From contig NZ_LPXN01000100.1 of assembly GCF_001618175.1 (NCBI RefSeq), forward strand, positions 1-45,575: 45,575 bases of DNA. Reading direction: 5' to 3'. This stretch comes from Oceanibaculum pacificum. GTDB taxonomy: Bacteria; Pseudomonadota; Alphaproteobacteria; Oceanibaculales; Oceanibaculaceae. This document shows, piece by piece, positions 17,939 through 25,489 of the stretch. How positions within the stretch are numbered: the stretch's first letter is position 1; every line of letters starts with the position of its first letter. The notes under the pieces are model-generated. The model worked only from the letters and a program-made list of their open reading frames with translations. It made no database searches and had not been told where the DNA came from. A program made the position numbers and the translations under genes.

Positions 17939-18985
17939 TTATTTAGCCAGGAGGTTGGCGGGAATTTCCCGCCCCTTCTCGCGATAATACCGCACCGCCC
18001 CCGGATGCAGCGGCGCGGGCAGCCGGGTCAGCGCGGTATCGAGCGAGATTTCCCGCGTCGCCGCGTGGATGTTGTTCAGAAAGGCGGTGTTCTCGAAGAT
18101 CGCCTTGGTGATCTCGTAGACGTCCGCCTCCGGCACATCGGCATGCACCGCCAGGAAATTCGGCTGGGCGATGGTCTTCCATTCCCGGCTCTGCCCCGGG
18201 TAAGTGCCCACGGGGATGGTGTGCGGCCAATATAGCCCGGCACCGCCATCCGCCCGCTGCGCCTGTTCGGGCGTGAATTCCAGACCGCGCACCTTGTCGC
18301 GCATCTGGGCAAAGGCGCGGATCACCACCGAGACCGGTGCGCCGGCGGCCGGATTGACGCCGACCACCTCGCCCTTCTGCAACGCATCCACGCTGGGGCC
18401 GTAGCCCTGATAGACCAGATCCATCGCATCCGGGTCGATGCCGAGATTGCGCAGGATGAAGCGGCTGGAATATTCGGTGCCGCTGTCGCGCGCGCCGATG
18501 GCGAATTTCTTGCCTGCCAGCCCGGCCATGTCCGCCATGGTGCCGGTCTTCGCCTCGTCGGCCGCCAGCAGGAAATGCTCGACATTCGCCCAAAGCATCA
18601 GGATCGAGCGGATATAGGGTTGCGGGCCGTCCGCCTTCAGCGGGCCGCTGCCCTGCATGGCGTACATGCCGAACAACCCTTGCAGGATGGCGAATTCCGC
18701 CTTCTTGTCGCGCATCAGCTGGATATTCTCGGCCGAGCCGGCGGTGCTGATGGCGGACATGCCGATCTGCTTTGTCGGCTCCAGCTTCACGCGCATCAGC
18801 GTCGCCAGCGCCACGCCGACGGGATAGTAGGTGCCGCCCGCCGTCGCCGTGCTCAGCGTGTAGGACTGGCTAGCCGCCGCCGGAAAGGCCGCGCCGCCCA
18901 GCAGGATGGCAGTCGCCACGGCGGCCGGGGCCGCCATCAGGACCAGCCGCGCAAGACGCCGCAAGAATTGCGCTCCGATGTTCAT
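17939..18985 (-). CDS. TAXI-family TRAP solute-binding protein (orphan)
   Basis: A second TAXI-type periplasmic binding protein, 348 residues, with a long signal peptide (hydrophobic run before PAAASQ). The mature part has STATAGGTYYPVGVALATLM (ligand-pocket start), GKKFAIGARDSGTEYSSRFIL and a C-terminal LHPGAVRYYREKGREIP, very like the copy at 128-1102 in layout but clearly divergent in sequence. No TRAP permease gene lies beside it: one flank is the DUF1207 gene, the other a divergent unknown gene. It may feed the permease at 1175 or a permease elsewhere, or act as a sensor; none of this is shown. Confidence 0.88.
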   Translation of the reverse strand: MNIGAQFLRRLARLVLMAAPAAVATAILLGGAAFPAAASQSYTLSTATAGGTYYPVGVALATLMRVKLEPTKQIGMSAISTAGSAENIQLMRDKKAEFAILQGLFGMYAMQGSGPLKADGPQPYIRSILMLWANVEHFLLAADEAKTGTMADMAGLAGKKFAIGARDSGTEYSSRFILRNLGIDPDAMDLVYQGYGPSVDALQKGEVVGVNPAAGAPVSVVIRAFAQMRDKVRGLEFTPEQAQRADGGAGLYWPHTIPVGTYPGQSREWKTIAQPNFLAVHADVPEADVYEITKAIFENTAFLNNIHAATREISLDTALTRLPAPLHPGAVRYYREKGREIPANLLAK

Positions 18986-19052
18986 GTCGTTCCTCCGCCC
19001 CGGCTTCCGGGAATTAACCTTATTTATGGTTTTTTATGTGTATTTGATTCTT

Positions 19053-19081
19053 TTATTCGCGCCTCTGGTTCGATATATAAT
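19053..19081 (+). promoter_or_regulatory. Possible promoter of the gene at 19110
   Basis: A perfect TATAAT at 19076-19081 with a weak TTATTC 17 bases upstream, in a notably AT-rich gap between divergent genes. The transcript would start about 20 bases before the ATG. Confidence 0.45.
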
Positions 19082-19109
19082 CGCAGGTCAGCCGGATGCG
19101 AGTGGTGGA

Positions 19110-19628
19110 ATGGCGAAACGTCGACGCGAACAGCTTGTCATGGTGCAGCAGCTTCTACACGCCGTCGAGGTGGAAGCGAAGACCATGCTCGCGCGGTGCG
19201 CCGAGATGAAGGCCGGGATCGCGCACTGCTCCTTCACCCGCTATCGCCGTTTCTTCGACACGGTGAAGTCCTTCCTGGTGCTCAGCGGCTTCGCCAGCAG
19301 CAAGATCGAGCTGGCGGGCATCGAGCCGCGTGAATGCGCGCTGCTGGTCGAGCATATCGGCGGGCTGGAGCGCCGGGTGAGCCTGGCGGCGATGGACGTG
19401 GCGCAGGGCTTCTATGCGGGGATGCTGCGCCGGGGCACGCTGTATCTGGGCGGCAATGAGCGCTGCGGCGAGGATCGGGCGCTGCTGCGCGACATGCTGG
19501 GCGATTTTCTGGAGGGCGGGGCTGCGGGCAATCCGCGGCTTCAGCGCGACATGCAATCGCTGGACGCGATGCTGGAAGAGGTGGCGCGCCGAACGCCCCC
19601 GCTGCGCGACCTTCAGGCGGCGGCTTGA
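19110..19628 (+). CDS. Hypothetical protein, helical
   Basis: No family recognised. The 172-residue product starts with a basic MAKRRREQL and reads as largely alpha-helical throughout, with charged repeats (for example LARCAEMKAGIAHC and RLQRDMQSLDAMLEEVARR). Five cysteines are scattered without a metal-binding pattern. The start at 19110 follows a good TATAAT. Longer in-frame starts from 18906 run through the AT-rich promoter region and the divergent TAXI gene; the hydrophobic stretch they add is most likely an accident of AT-rich DNA. It ends just before a terminator that serves the opposite gene. Expression and function are unknown. Confidence 0.65.
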   Translation: MAKRRREQLVMVQQLLHAVEVEAKTMLARCAEMKAGIAHCSFTRYRRFFDTVKSFLVLSGFASSKIELAGIEPRECALLVEHIGGLERRVSLAAMDVAQGFYAGMLRRGTLYLGGNERCGEDRALLRDMLGDFLEGGAAGNPRLQRDMQSLDAMLEEVARRTPPLRDLQAAA

Positions 19629-19631
19629 GCT

Positions 19632-19668
19632 AAACAAAGAAACGGGCGGTCCGGAGACCGGACCGCCC
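19632..19668 (-). terminator. Terminator of the RTX/choice-of-anchor gene
   Basis: A perfect 9-bp stem GGGCGGTCC / GGACCGCCC with a seven-base loop. On the minus strand it is followed by GTTTCTTTGTTT, placing it after the stop at 19692. Confidence 0.88.
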
Positions 19669-19691
19669 GCCTTCCCAAATTCCAGGCCCGC

Positions 19692-21689
19692 TTAGGCGAG
19701 GGCGAAGAAGTCGGCCGTCACGTCGGCGGCGGCGATACCGGCCAGCGTGATGGTGTTGTCGGCGCCGAGATCGATGACGGCGTCGCCATCGTCATTATCG
19801 GCGGCCGAAGCCACCAGATCGGCAATGGTGACATCGGCGGTCAGCAGGATAACGTCCTCGCCGGCCACGAAGTCGGTGATGGTGTCGGCGCCGTTCATCG
19901 CGTCGATGACAAAGCTGTCGGCCCCGTCGCCGCCGGTCAGCGTATCGCCGCCCATGCCGCCATAGATCACGTCGTCGCCATCGCCACCGACGATGGAGTC
20001 GAAGCCCTTGCCGCCGCGCAGCACGTCATCGCCTTGGCCGCCGATCACGGTGTCCGCGCCGCGGTTGCCCTGCAACTCATTGCCGTCGCCGGTATTGTCG
20101 GCGATATCGAGACGGTCGAAGCCATCCATGCCCTCGATGGTGTCCGCGCCGGCGCCACCGAAGATGGTGTCGTCGCCGGTGCCGCCGGTGATGACGTCGC
20201 TGCCGGCGCCGCCATTGACCAGCTGGCCGCTGGCGTCGGTGACGGTGAAGGTCACGCCGCCGTCGGCAAGCTCGGTCGGGGCCTTGATCTCGACATAGAT
20301 GGTGTTGGCGCTATCCTCGAAGGCAACCGCCAGCATCGGGTTGCCGGTCGCGCTGTCCTCGGCAGAGATGAAGGCCAGGCCTTCCGGGGCGTCGGTGCCG
20401 GGCACGCGCAGCATGTCGACGAAGCTGGGGCTCTCCGGATCGGTGATGTCCCACACCATGATGGCGTCGGTCCGCTCCAGCGCCAGGAACAGCATGGTGG
20501 AATTGCCGACCTGGCCCAGGGTCAGGCCTTCCGGCTCCGGGCCCTTGCTGTCGCTGCGATCCTCGACCCACAGCTCGGGGAAGCGCTCGGCGATGATCTG
20601 CTCGATCTGGTCGCCGCTGTCGAATACGATGTTGCCCTCGGTGTCGCGGATGGTGAAGGAACGGCCGCCCAGCACGTAGATTTCGTCGAAATCGCCGTCG
20701 CCGTCGGTGTCGCCCAGGGTGTTGGTGGCGTTCAGCCGGCCGATGCCCTCGTCGGTCTGCAGCTCGGCCGCGTTCGGGAAGGCGGTCGGGTCAAGCTCCA
20801 GATCCTCGATCCGGGTCTCTTCGATGAAGTCGCCCCATTCGCGGGCGTCGCCCTCGTTGGCCATGACCAGATAGGTCTCACCCGACACGTCATAGGCGGC
20901 GATGGCGTCCGGCAGGTACATGCCGAACACCGGCACGTTCACGATGTTGATGCCATCCTCGTCGCTGGCGTCGATGCCGTTGCCTTCAAGCGAGTGATCC
21001 TTGAAGCCCAGCGGCAGGATGTCGATGATCTCGTTGCTCTCCAGGTCGACGACGGCGATCGCGTTGTTCTCCTGCATCGTCGCATAGGCACGCGTCCCAT
21101 CCGGGGAGACGGCGATATATTCCGGCTCCAGATCCTGCAGGAAGCTGGCATCCTGGCCGTAGATGCGCAGGCCGCCCTCTTCCAGCGCGGCCTGCTGGTC
21201 CTCGAAGCCCTCGAAGCCGGCGATCACGACCGCGCCGGTGGCGACGGTGACGATGGCGATGGAGCCGACCGGATCGACCGAGTAATCGTCGGCGGGCTCG
21301 CCCTCATTGGCGATCAGCACGCGGCTGCCGTCCGGCGTAAAGGTCACCATGTCCGGGTTCGCGCCAACGGTGGCGGCGCGCAGGAAATTGCCGTCCGTGT
21401 CGTAGAAGCGCACGGTGCCCGGGTCGGTCTTGTCCGCGCCGGCCACGGCGACGGCCAGAATGCCGTTCTTGACCGCCACGCTGGTGGCGTCGCCGAAATC
21501 GGAGGTGTCGATGCCGAACAGGATTTCGCCGGTTTCCGGATCCATCACGTCGATACCGTTGCCGCCGACGGAATAGAGCCGGCCGGACTCGGTATCGATG
21601 GCGACGATCTCGGCAGTACCGGCGGTGGCGCCGCTATTGTCCGTCGTCCACAGGGTGGTGAAGCCAAGCTGATTGCCGTAGCTAGCCAT
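19692..21689 (-). CDS. Choice-of-anchor I domain protein with RTX calcium-binding repeats
   Basis: A 665-residue, very acidic protein, probably secreted by a type I system because it lacks an N-terminal signal peptide. Residues 1 to about 480 form a beta-propeller-like region (VSPDGTRAYATMQENNAIAVVDLES, MANEGDAREWGDF, and EPEGLTLGQVGNSTMLFLALERTDAIMVWDI-like blades) typical of the choice-of-anchor I group. Residues 493-597 hold nonapeptide RTX repeats (GGxGxDxxx) that bind calcium and fold the protein outside the cell. The C-terminus ends in hydrophobic DFFALA, a plausible type I signal end. No transporter genes (ABC/MFP) are adjacent. Enzymatic activity is not evident. Confidence 0.88.
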   Translation of the reverse strand: MASYGNQLGFTTLWTTDNSGATAGTAEIVAIDTESGRLYSVGGNGIDVMDPETGEILFGIDTSDFGDATSVAVKNGILAVAVAGADKTDPGTVRFYDTDGNFLRAATVGANPDMVTFTPDGSRVLIANEGEPADDYSVDPVGSIAIVTVATGAVVIAGFEGFEDQQAALEEGGLRIYGQDASFLQDLEPEYIAVSPDGTRAYATMQENNAIAVVDLESNEIIDILPLGFKDHSLEGNGIDASDEDGINIVNVPVFGMYLPDAIAAYDVSGETYLVMANEGDAREWGDFIEETRIEDLELDPTAFPNAAELQTDEGIGRLNATNTLGDTDGDGDFDEIYVLGGRSFTIRDTEGNIVFDSGDQIEQIIAERFPELWVEDRSDSKGPEPEGLTLGQVGNSTMLFLALERTDAIMVWDITDPESPSFVDMLRVPGTDAPEGLAFISAEDSATGNPMLAVAFEDSANTIYVEIKAPTELADGGVTFTVTDASGQLVNGGAGSDVITGGTGDDTIFGGAGADTIEGMDGFDRLDIADNTGDGNELQGNRGADTVIGGQGDDVLRGGKGFDSIVGGDGDDVIYGGMGGDTLTGGDGADSFVIDAMNGADTITDFVAGEDVILLTADVTIADLVASAADNDDGDAVIDLGADNTITLAGIAAADVTADFFALA

Positions 21690-21847
21690 CTTGATTCTCT
21701 CTTTTTGGGGGTGGGGCTATACGCGGAAAATCGGCGGATGCCGAACCGTCGCCCCATGTGTAAGGCAGGCGCGTTGCAGGATTTTTGCCGTTCGGCGTCG
21801 GTTTCATGACGATGAAAGAAGCGCCGCCCCTGCAAGGCCGCGATGCC

Positions 21848-21877
21848 CGAATACCGGCAATGCAAAAGAGGTATTCG
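21848..21877. repeat. Inverted repeat upstream of the CFA synthase gene
   Basis: CGAATACC (21848-21855) and GGTATTCG (21870-21877) form a perfect 8-bp inverted repeat with a 14-base spacer, about 80 bases before the start codon at 21955. It could be an operator or a leader hairpin. Confidence 0.45.
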
Positions 21878-21954
21878 CCAGGGGTTGCCGAAGTCGTGTC
21901 GGTTCTATTACGATTTTATTGGGGGATGAGCCAAAGAAGCGAGGTAGCGCCGCT

Positions 21955-23196
21955 ATGCTTGCCACATGGCTGTTCGACAGATTGATCAAGCTCGGTGATC
22001 TGACGATTATCGATGCAACAGGCCGGTCGTACCGTTTTCAGGCAACCGAAAGCCCGAAGGTGACGATCCGCATAACCGATCCCGGCCTGCATTGGAAAGT
22101 CTTCCGCAACCCCCAGCTCGCCGTCGGCGAAGCCTATATGGATGGCAAGCTGGTCATCGAGGAAGGCACGCTGGAGGAGTTTCTGGCGATTGGCGTGAGC
22201 AGCCTGCGCGCCAGCCACAGCGATGGAATGCTGGAGGTGCTGACCCGGCTGCGATCCCTGCTGGCCTCGTTCAGCGACTTCAACCCGGTCGGCTATGCCA
22301 AGCGCCAGGTCGCCCATCATTACGATCTGGATGGCCGGCTGTTCGACCTGTTCCTCGATTCGGACCGGCAATATTCCTGCGCCTATTTCGCCAAGCCGGA
22401 GGATTCGCTGGAGGTCGCCCAGCGCCGCAAGAAACTGCATCTGGCCGCCAAGCTGCTGATGCAGCCGGGGCACGCGGTGCTGGATATCGGCTCAGGCTGG
22501 GGCGGTCTCGGCCTGACATTGGCGGAGACCGACGGCGTGACGGTCACCGGCATCACCTTGTCGGAGGAGCAGCACAAGGTCTCCAACCAGCGGGCCGAGG
22601 CGGCGGGCATGGCTGACCGGGCCTCCTTTCATCTGCGCGACTACCGGCACGAGCGGGCGAAATATGACCGCGTCGTCTCGGTCGGCATGCTGGAGCATGT
22701 CGGCAAGCCGCATTACCGCACCTTCTTCCGGCGCGTCGCCGACCTGCTGAAGGATAATGGCGTGGCGGTGATCCACTCGGTCGGGCGTTTCGATCATCCG
22801 GGGCCGGTGAATGCCTGGATCCGGAAATATATCTTCCCCGGCTCCTATGTGCCGACTTTGTCGGAGGTCACCAAGCCGATCGAGCAATCCAACCTGTTCA
22901 TCACCGACATCGAGATTCTGCGCGTCCATTACGCCGAGACGCTGCTGGCCTGGCGGAAGAATTTCTATCGCAATATCGACAAGGTGCGCGAAATCTATGA
23001 TGAGCGATTCTGCCGGATGTGGGAATTCTACCTGGCGGCCTGCGAGATTGGCTTCCGCAGCGGCGAATTGATGGTATTTCAAATCCAGCTCTCGAAGCAG
23101 ATGGACGCCGTGCCGTTGACCAGGGACTACATTGCCGAATTCGAAGCCGCGCATACCGTGGCGGAGACGCCGAAACGCCTGCATCGCATTTCGTGA
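21955..23196 (+). CDS. Cyclopropane-fatty-acyl-phospholipid synthase family protein
   Basis: SAM-dependent enzyme that adds a methylene bridge to unsaturated acyl chains of membrane phospholipids. The 413-residue chain has the family N-terminal lipid-binding part (FRNPQLAVGEAYMDGKLVIEEG), then VAHHYDLDGRLFDLFLD and YSCAYF. The SAM site is VLDIGSGWGGLGL (about residues 175-187), followed by GITLSEEQ, SVGMLEHVG and the PGSYVPTLSEV segment. The start at 21955 has GAGG upstream. The stop overlaps the GTG start of the PAS protein (GTGA), so the two are translationally coupled. Such enzymes often rise in stationary phase or acid; no regulatory site is proven here. Confidence 0.95.
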   Translation: MLATWLFDRLIKLGDLTIIDATGRSYRFQATESPKVTIRITDPGLHWKVFRNPQLAVGEAYMDGKLVIEEGTLEEFLAIGVSSLRASHSDGMLEVLTRLRSLLASFSDFNPVGYAKRQVAHHYDLDGRLFDLFLDSDRQYSCAYFAKPEDSLEVAQRRKKLHLAAKLLMQPGHAVLDIGSGWGGLGLTLAETDGVTVTGITLSEEQHKVSNQRAEAAGMADRASFHLRDYRHERAKYDRVVSVGMLEHVGKPHYRTFFRRVADLLKDNGVAVIHSVGRFDHPGPVNAWIRKYIFPGSYVPTLSEVTKPIEQSNLFITDIEILRVHYAETLLAWRKNFYRNIDKVREIYDERFCRMWEFYLAACEIGFRSGELMVFQIQLSKQMDAVPLTRDYIAEFEAAHTVAETPKRLHRIS

Positions 23197-23666
23197 CCCA
23201 GGACGACATCGCCCACCCCCGGCTGCGGGAACTCTTTGCCTATTGGGATCGCATGCGGGCCGGCCGGTCGATGCCGGCCCGCCTCGATCTCGACCCGCTG
23301 GATATCCCCAGCCTGCTACCGAACCTGATTCTGATCGATGTCGAGCGGGGCGACGAGCCGGCGGCGATGCGCTTTCGCTTCCGGCTATACGGCACCGATG
23401 TGTGCGCCATTCGCGGCGCCGACCTGACCGGGCGCTATATCGACGAGCCCGGCATCACCTATCTGCGCGACGCCGCCATCCTGTCCTACAAGAAGATCGT
23501 GGCGGAACGGACGCCGGTTTACGAAAGCCATCCGTTTCCGCTGAATGCCGCCTATCCCGGCTATGTCGGGGCATATCATCGCCTGGTCCTGCCGCTGTCC
23601 GGCGACGGCGCGCAGGTCGACATGCTGTTGATCGGCTTCTATCGCGAGCTTCCCGCCAATCCTTGA
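23193..23666 (+). CDS. PAS_5-type PAS domain protein
   Basis: A 157-residue cytoplasmic protein that is essentially one PAS_5 domain: HPRLRELFAYWDRMRAG, MPARLDLDPLDIPSLLPNL, FRFRLYGTDVCAIRGADLTGR, and YHRLVLPLSGDGAQVDMLLIGFY. No output domain is attached. The start is a GTG at 23193 that overlaps the CFA synthase stop, which also sets the family-typical N-terminus; a longer ATG start inside the upstream gene is unlikely. Such single-domain proteins are common in alphaproteobacteria and may sense small molecules or redox state, but no ligand is visible. Confidence 0.85.
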   Translation: MTQDDIAHPRLRELFAYWDRMRAGRSMPARLDLDPLDIPSLLPNLILIDVERGDEPAAMRFRFRLYGTDVCAIRGADLTGRYIDEPGITYLRDAAILSYKKIVAERTPVYESHPFPLNAAYPGYVGAYHRLVLPLSGDGAQVDMLLIGFYRELPANP

Positions 23667-23732
23667 GATCAAGCCCCGAGGTTTTCCGCCGCCGTTAACC
23701 CTCGATTAACACTCCTCCCCTATTCTGCTTTC

Positions 23733-24902
23733 ATGTCCGTAAAATCATATCGCTCGCGCGAATTCATCGTCTCCGAAATTGAGGCGCACCAGCAATGGCT
23801 GGCCGGCGCGGCCGGCGCTCATCCTGCCGATCTGGGTGGGGTCAATCTGTTCGGCATGGATTTGGCCGGCTTGAAGCTGGCTGGCTGCAACTTGACCGGT
23901 GCGGGGCTGCAGGGCGTCAATCTGCGCCATGCCGACCTGTCCGGCGCCGACCTGACCGGCGCGGACATGACCGCCGCGATCCTGGAATCGGCGACCTTCA
24001 AGAAGGCAAAGCTGGCGGACAGCAAGATCGCCGGCGCGGATTTCTCCGGCAGCGACCTGCGCGGCGCGGATTTCAGCCGCGCGCGCTGCGGCGCGGACAT
24101 GCCCGGCGCACGCTTCGAGGGCGCGCGGCTACAAAGCGCCAACCTCAGCAATGCCGACCTGACGGGCGCCAGGCTGGGCCGCGCCGACCTGACCGGCGCG
24201 CGGCTGGTCGGCACCCTGCTGCGCGGCGCCGACCTCAGCGCCGCCACTTTGCGCAATGCCGACCTGACCGATTCGAACCTGTCGGGCGCGAACCTGACCG
24301 GCACCATCCTGAACGCCGCCAACCTGACCAATATCCGCCTGGATGGCGCGACGCTCACCGGCGCGCGGCTGGTTGGCGTCACCCTGTCGGACGGGGCGCT
24401 GGACAATGTCGACAGCAGCGCCGCCCTGTTCGCCTTCCCGCTCAGCGCGTTCGACCTGGAAATCCGCCGCATGCTGTTCGACCATGACCGCTGGGTGACC
24501 AGCGGCGGCGCGCGCGGCGCGCGGGCCGAGCTTGACGGCGTCAGCCTGGTCGACGCCGATTTGCGCGGCTTCAACCTCAGCGGTGCGGTGATGCGCGCGG
24601 CCATCCTGCGCGGCGCGCTGCTGAACGGGGCGCTGCTGGTGCTGGCCGACCTGTCCGGGGCCGATCTCAGCGAAGCCAGCCTGGCGAAGGCGAATTTATC
24701 CGGCGCGCGGCTGCAGGGCGCCAGCCTGGTGAATGCCGACCTGACCGGCGCGCTGCTGGGGGCGGCCCCCATCCTCTCCCCCGAGGGCCGGCCCACCGGT
24801 CGCGTGCAGCGCACCGTGCTGGACGGCTCCGACCTGACCGACGCGCTGCTGCCGGAAGACAGCCCGGCCGACGCATCGGCCGCCCGGCCCCCGCTGACCT
24901 GA
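23733..24902 (+). CDS. Pentapeptide-repeat protein with two repeat modules
   Basis: A 389-residue protein made of A(D/N)LxG-type pentapeptide repeats that fold as a right-handed square beta-helix. Repeats span about residues 32-228 and 264-345. Each block is headed by a similar helix: IEAHQQWLAG (about 16-25) and LFDHDRWVTSGG (about 248-259), so the protein looks like a tandem duplication of one module. No signal peptide or membrane segment is present; the tail is proline/aspartate-rich. Known relatives range from DNA-gyrase mimics to proteins of unknown role, and nothing here picks among them. It is flanked by the PAS gene and a convergent PilZ gene. Confidence 0.9.
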   Translation: MSVKSYRSREFIVSEIEAHQQWLAGAAGAHPADLGGVNLFGMDLAGLKLAGCNLTGAGLQGVNLRHADLSGADLTGADMTAAILESATFKKAKLADSKIAGADFSGSDLRGADFSRARCGADMPGARFEGARLQSANLSNADLTGARLGRADLTGARLVGTLLRGADLSAATLRNADLTDSNLSGANLTGTILNAANLTNIRLDGATLTGARLVGVTLSDGALDNVDSSAALFAFPLSAFDLEIRRMLFDHDRWVTSGGARGARAELDGVSLVDADLRGFNLSGAVMRAAILRGALLNGALLVLADLSGADLSEASLAKANLSGARLQGASLVNADLTGALLGAAPILSPEGRPTGRVQRTVLDGSDLTDALLPEDSPADASAARPPLT

Positions 24903-24915
24903 GGCGCGCGCCAGC

Positions 24916-25320
24916 CTACGGCTTCGGCTGCTTCTTCTCGTAATAGCTCAGCAACAGGGTCCGCTGCGCGGCATCGAGCAGCCACCAGCGCGCCGCCAGC
25001 TCGCCCTTCTCGTCGATCCGGCTTACCACCGCCATGCCGTGGAAGCGCACCTCGCCGTCGCGGTCGTGAATGTCGCGTATGACGATATCCACCGTCACCT
25101 TCTGGCCGGCGATCAGCGCCCCGTTATAGGGCCGGATGCAAAAGCCGGTGGGTGTCCAGTTGCTCAAGGGATAATCGTGCCGGTCGATGCGGACATAGGC
25201 ATCCCCGCGCGGGCGCAGCCTGTGGAAGCCGCGCCGCTCGATCACCTCCTTGAACCGGTTGCCGATCCTGCCGAACACTTGTCTTAACGCCTCTAGGTCG
25301 TCGAACGGGGACTTACGCAT
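24916..25320 (-). CDS. PilZ domain protein
   Basis: A 134-residue protein whose central part fits a PilZ domain, the usual c-di-GMP receptor module. An arginine-rich stretch RRGFHRLRPRGDAYVRI (RxxxR type) precedes the beta-barrel, followed by the degenerate second motif LSNWTPTGFCI where D/NxSxxG is expected, and then QKVTVDIVIRD and FHGMAVVSRID strands. The altered second motif makes c-di-GMP binding uncertain. It is encoded alone, divergent from the FAD oxidoreductase gene and convergent with the pentapeptide gene. Confidence 0.75.
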   Translation of the reverse strand: MRKSPFDDLEALRQVFGRIGNRFKEVIERRGFHRLRPRGDAYVRIDRHDYPLSNWTPTGFCIRPYNGALIAGQKVTVDIVIRDIHDRDGEVRFHGMAVVSRIDEKGELAARWWLLDAAQRTLLLSYYEKKQPKP

Positions 25321-25489
25321 GTCCTTGGAATTCCCTCATCTTAGAGCGTGAGCGTTAAGTTTTCCTAAAATACAGCATAATATTCTTCTTGGCATCGCCT
25401 CGTCTTTGCCCGAGTTATCAGCGATGATTTCAGGGAGGCTAGGGTGATCGCCGCCTGGGTCTCCGCCACGTAACGGAAACGGATCGCGC

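Noticed and set aside
18906..19109. N-terminal extension of the gene at 19110 with an apparent membrane helix
   Set aside because: The hydrophobic stretch comes from AT-rich promoter DNA that contains the TATAAT element; it also overlaps the divergent TAXI gene.
20034..21809. Long plus-strand open frame opposite the RTX gene
   Set aside because: Mirror reading of an Asp/Gly-rich gene; no family features, and a clear terminator serves the minus-strand gene.
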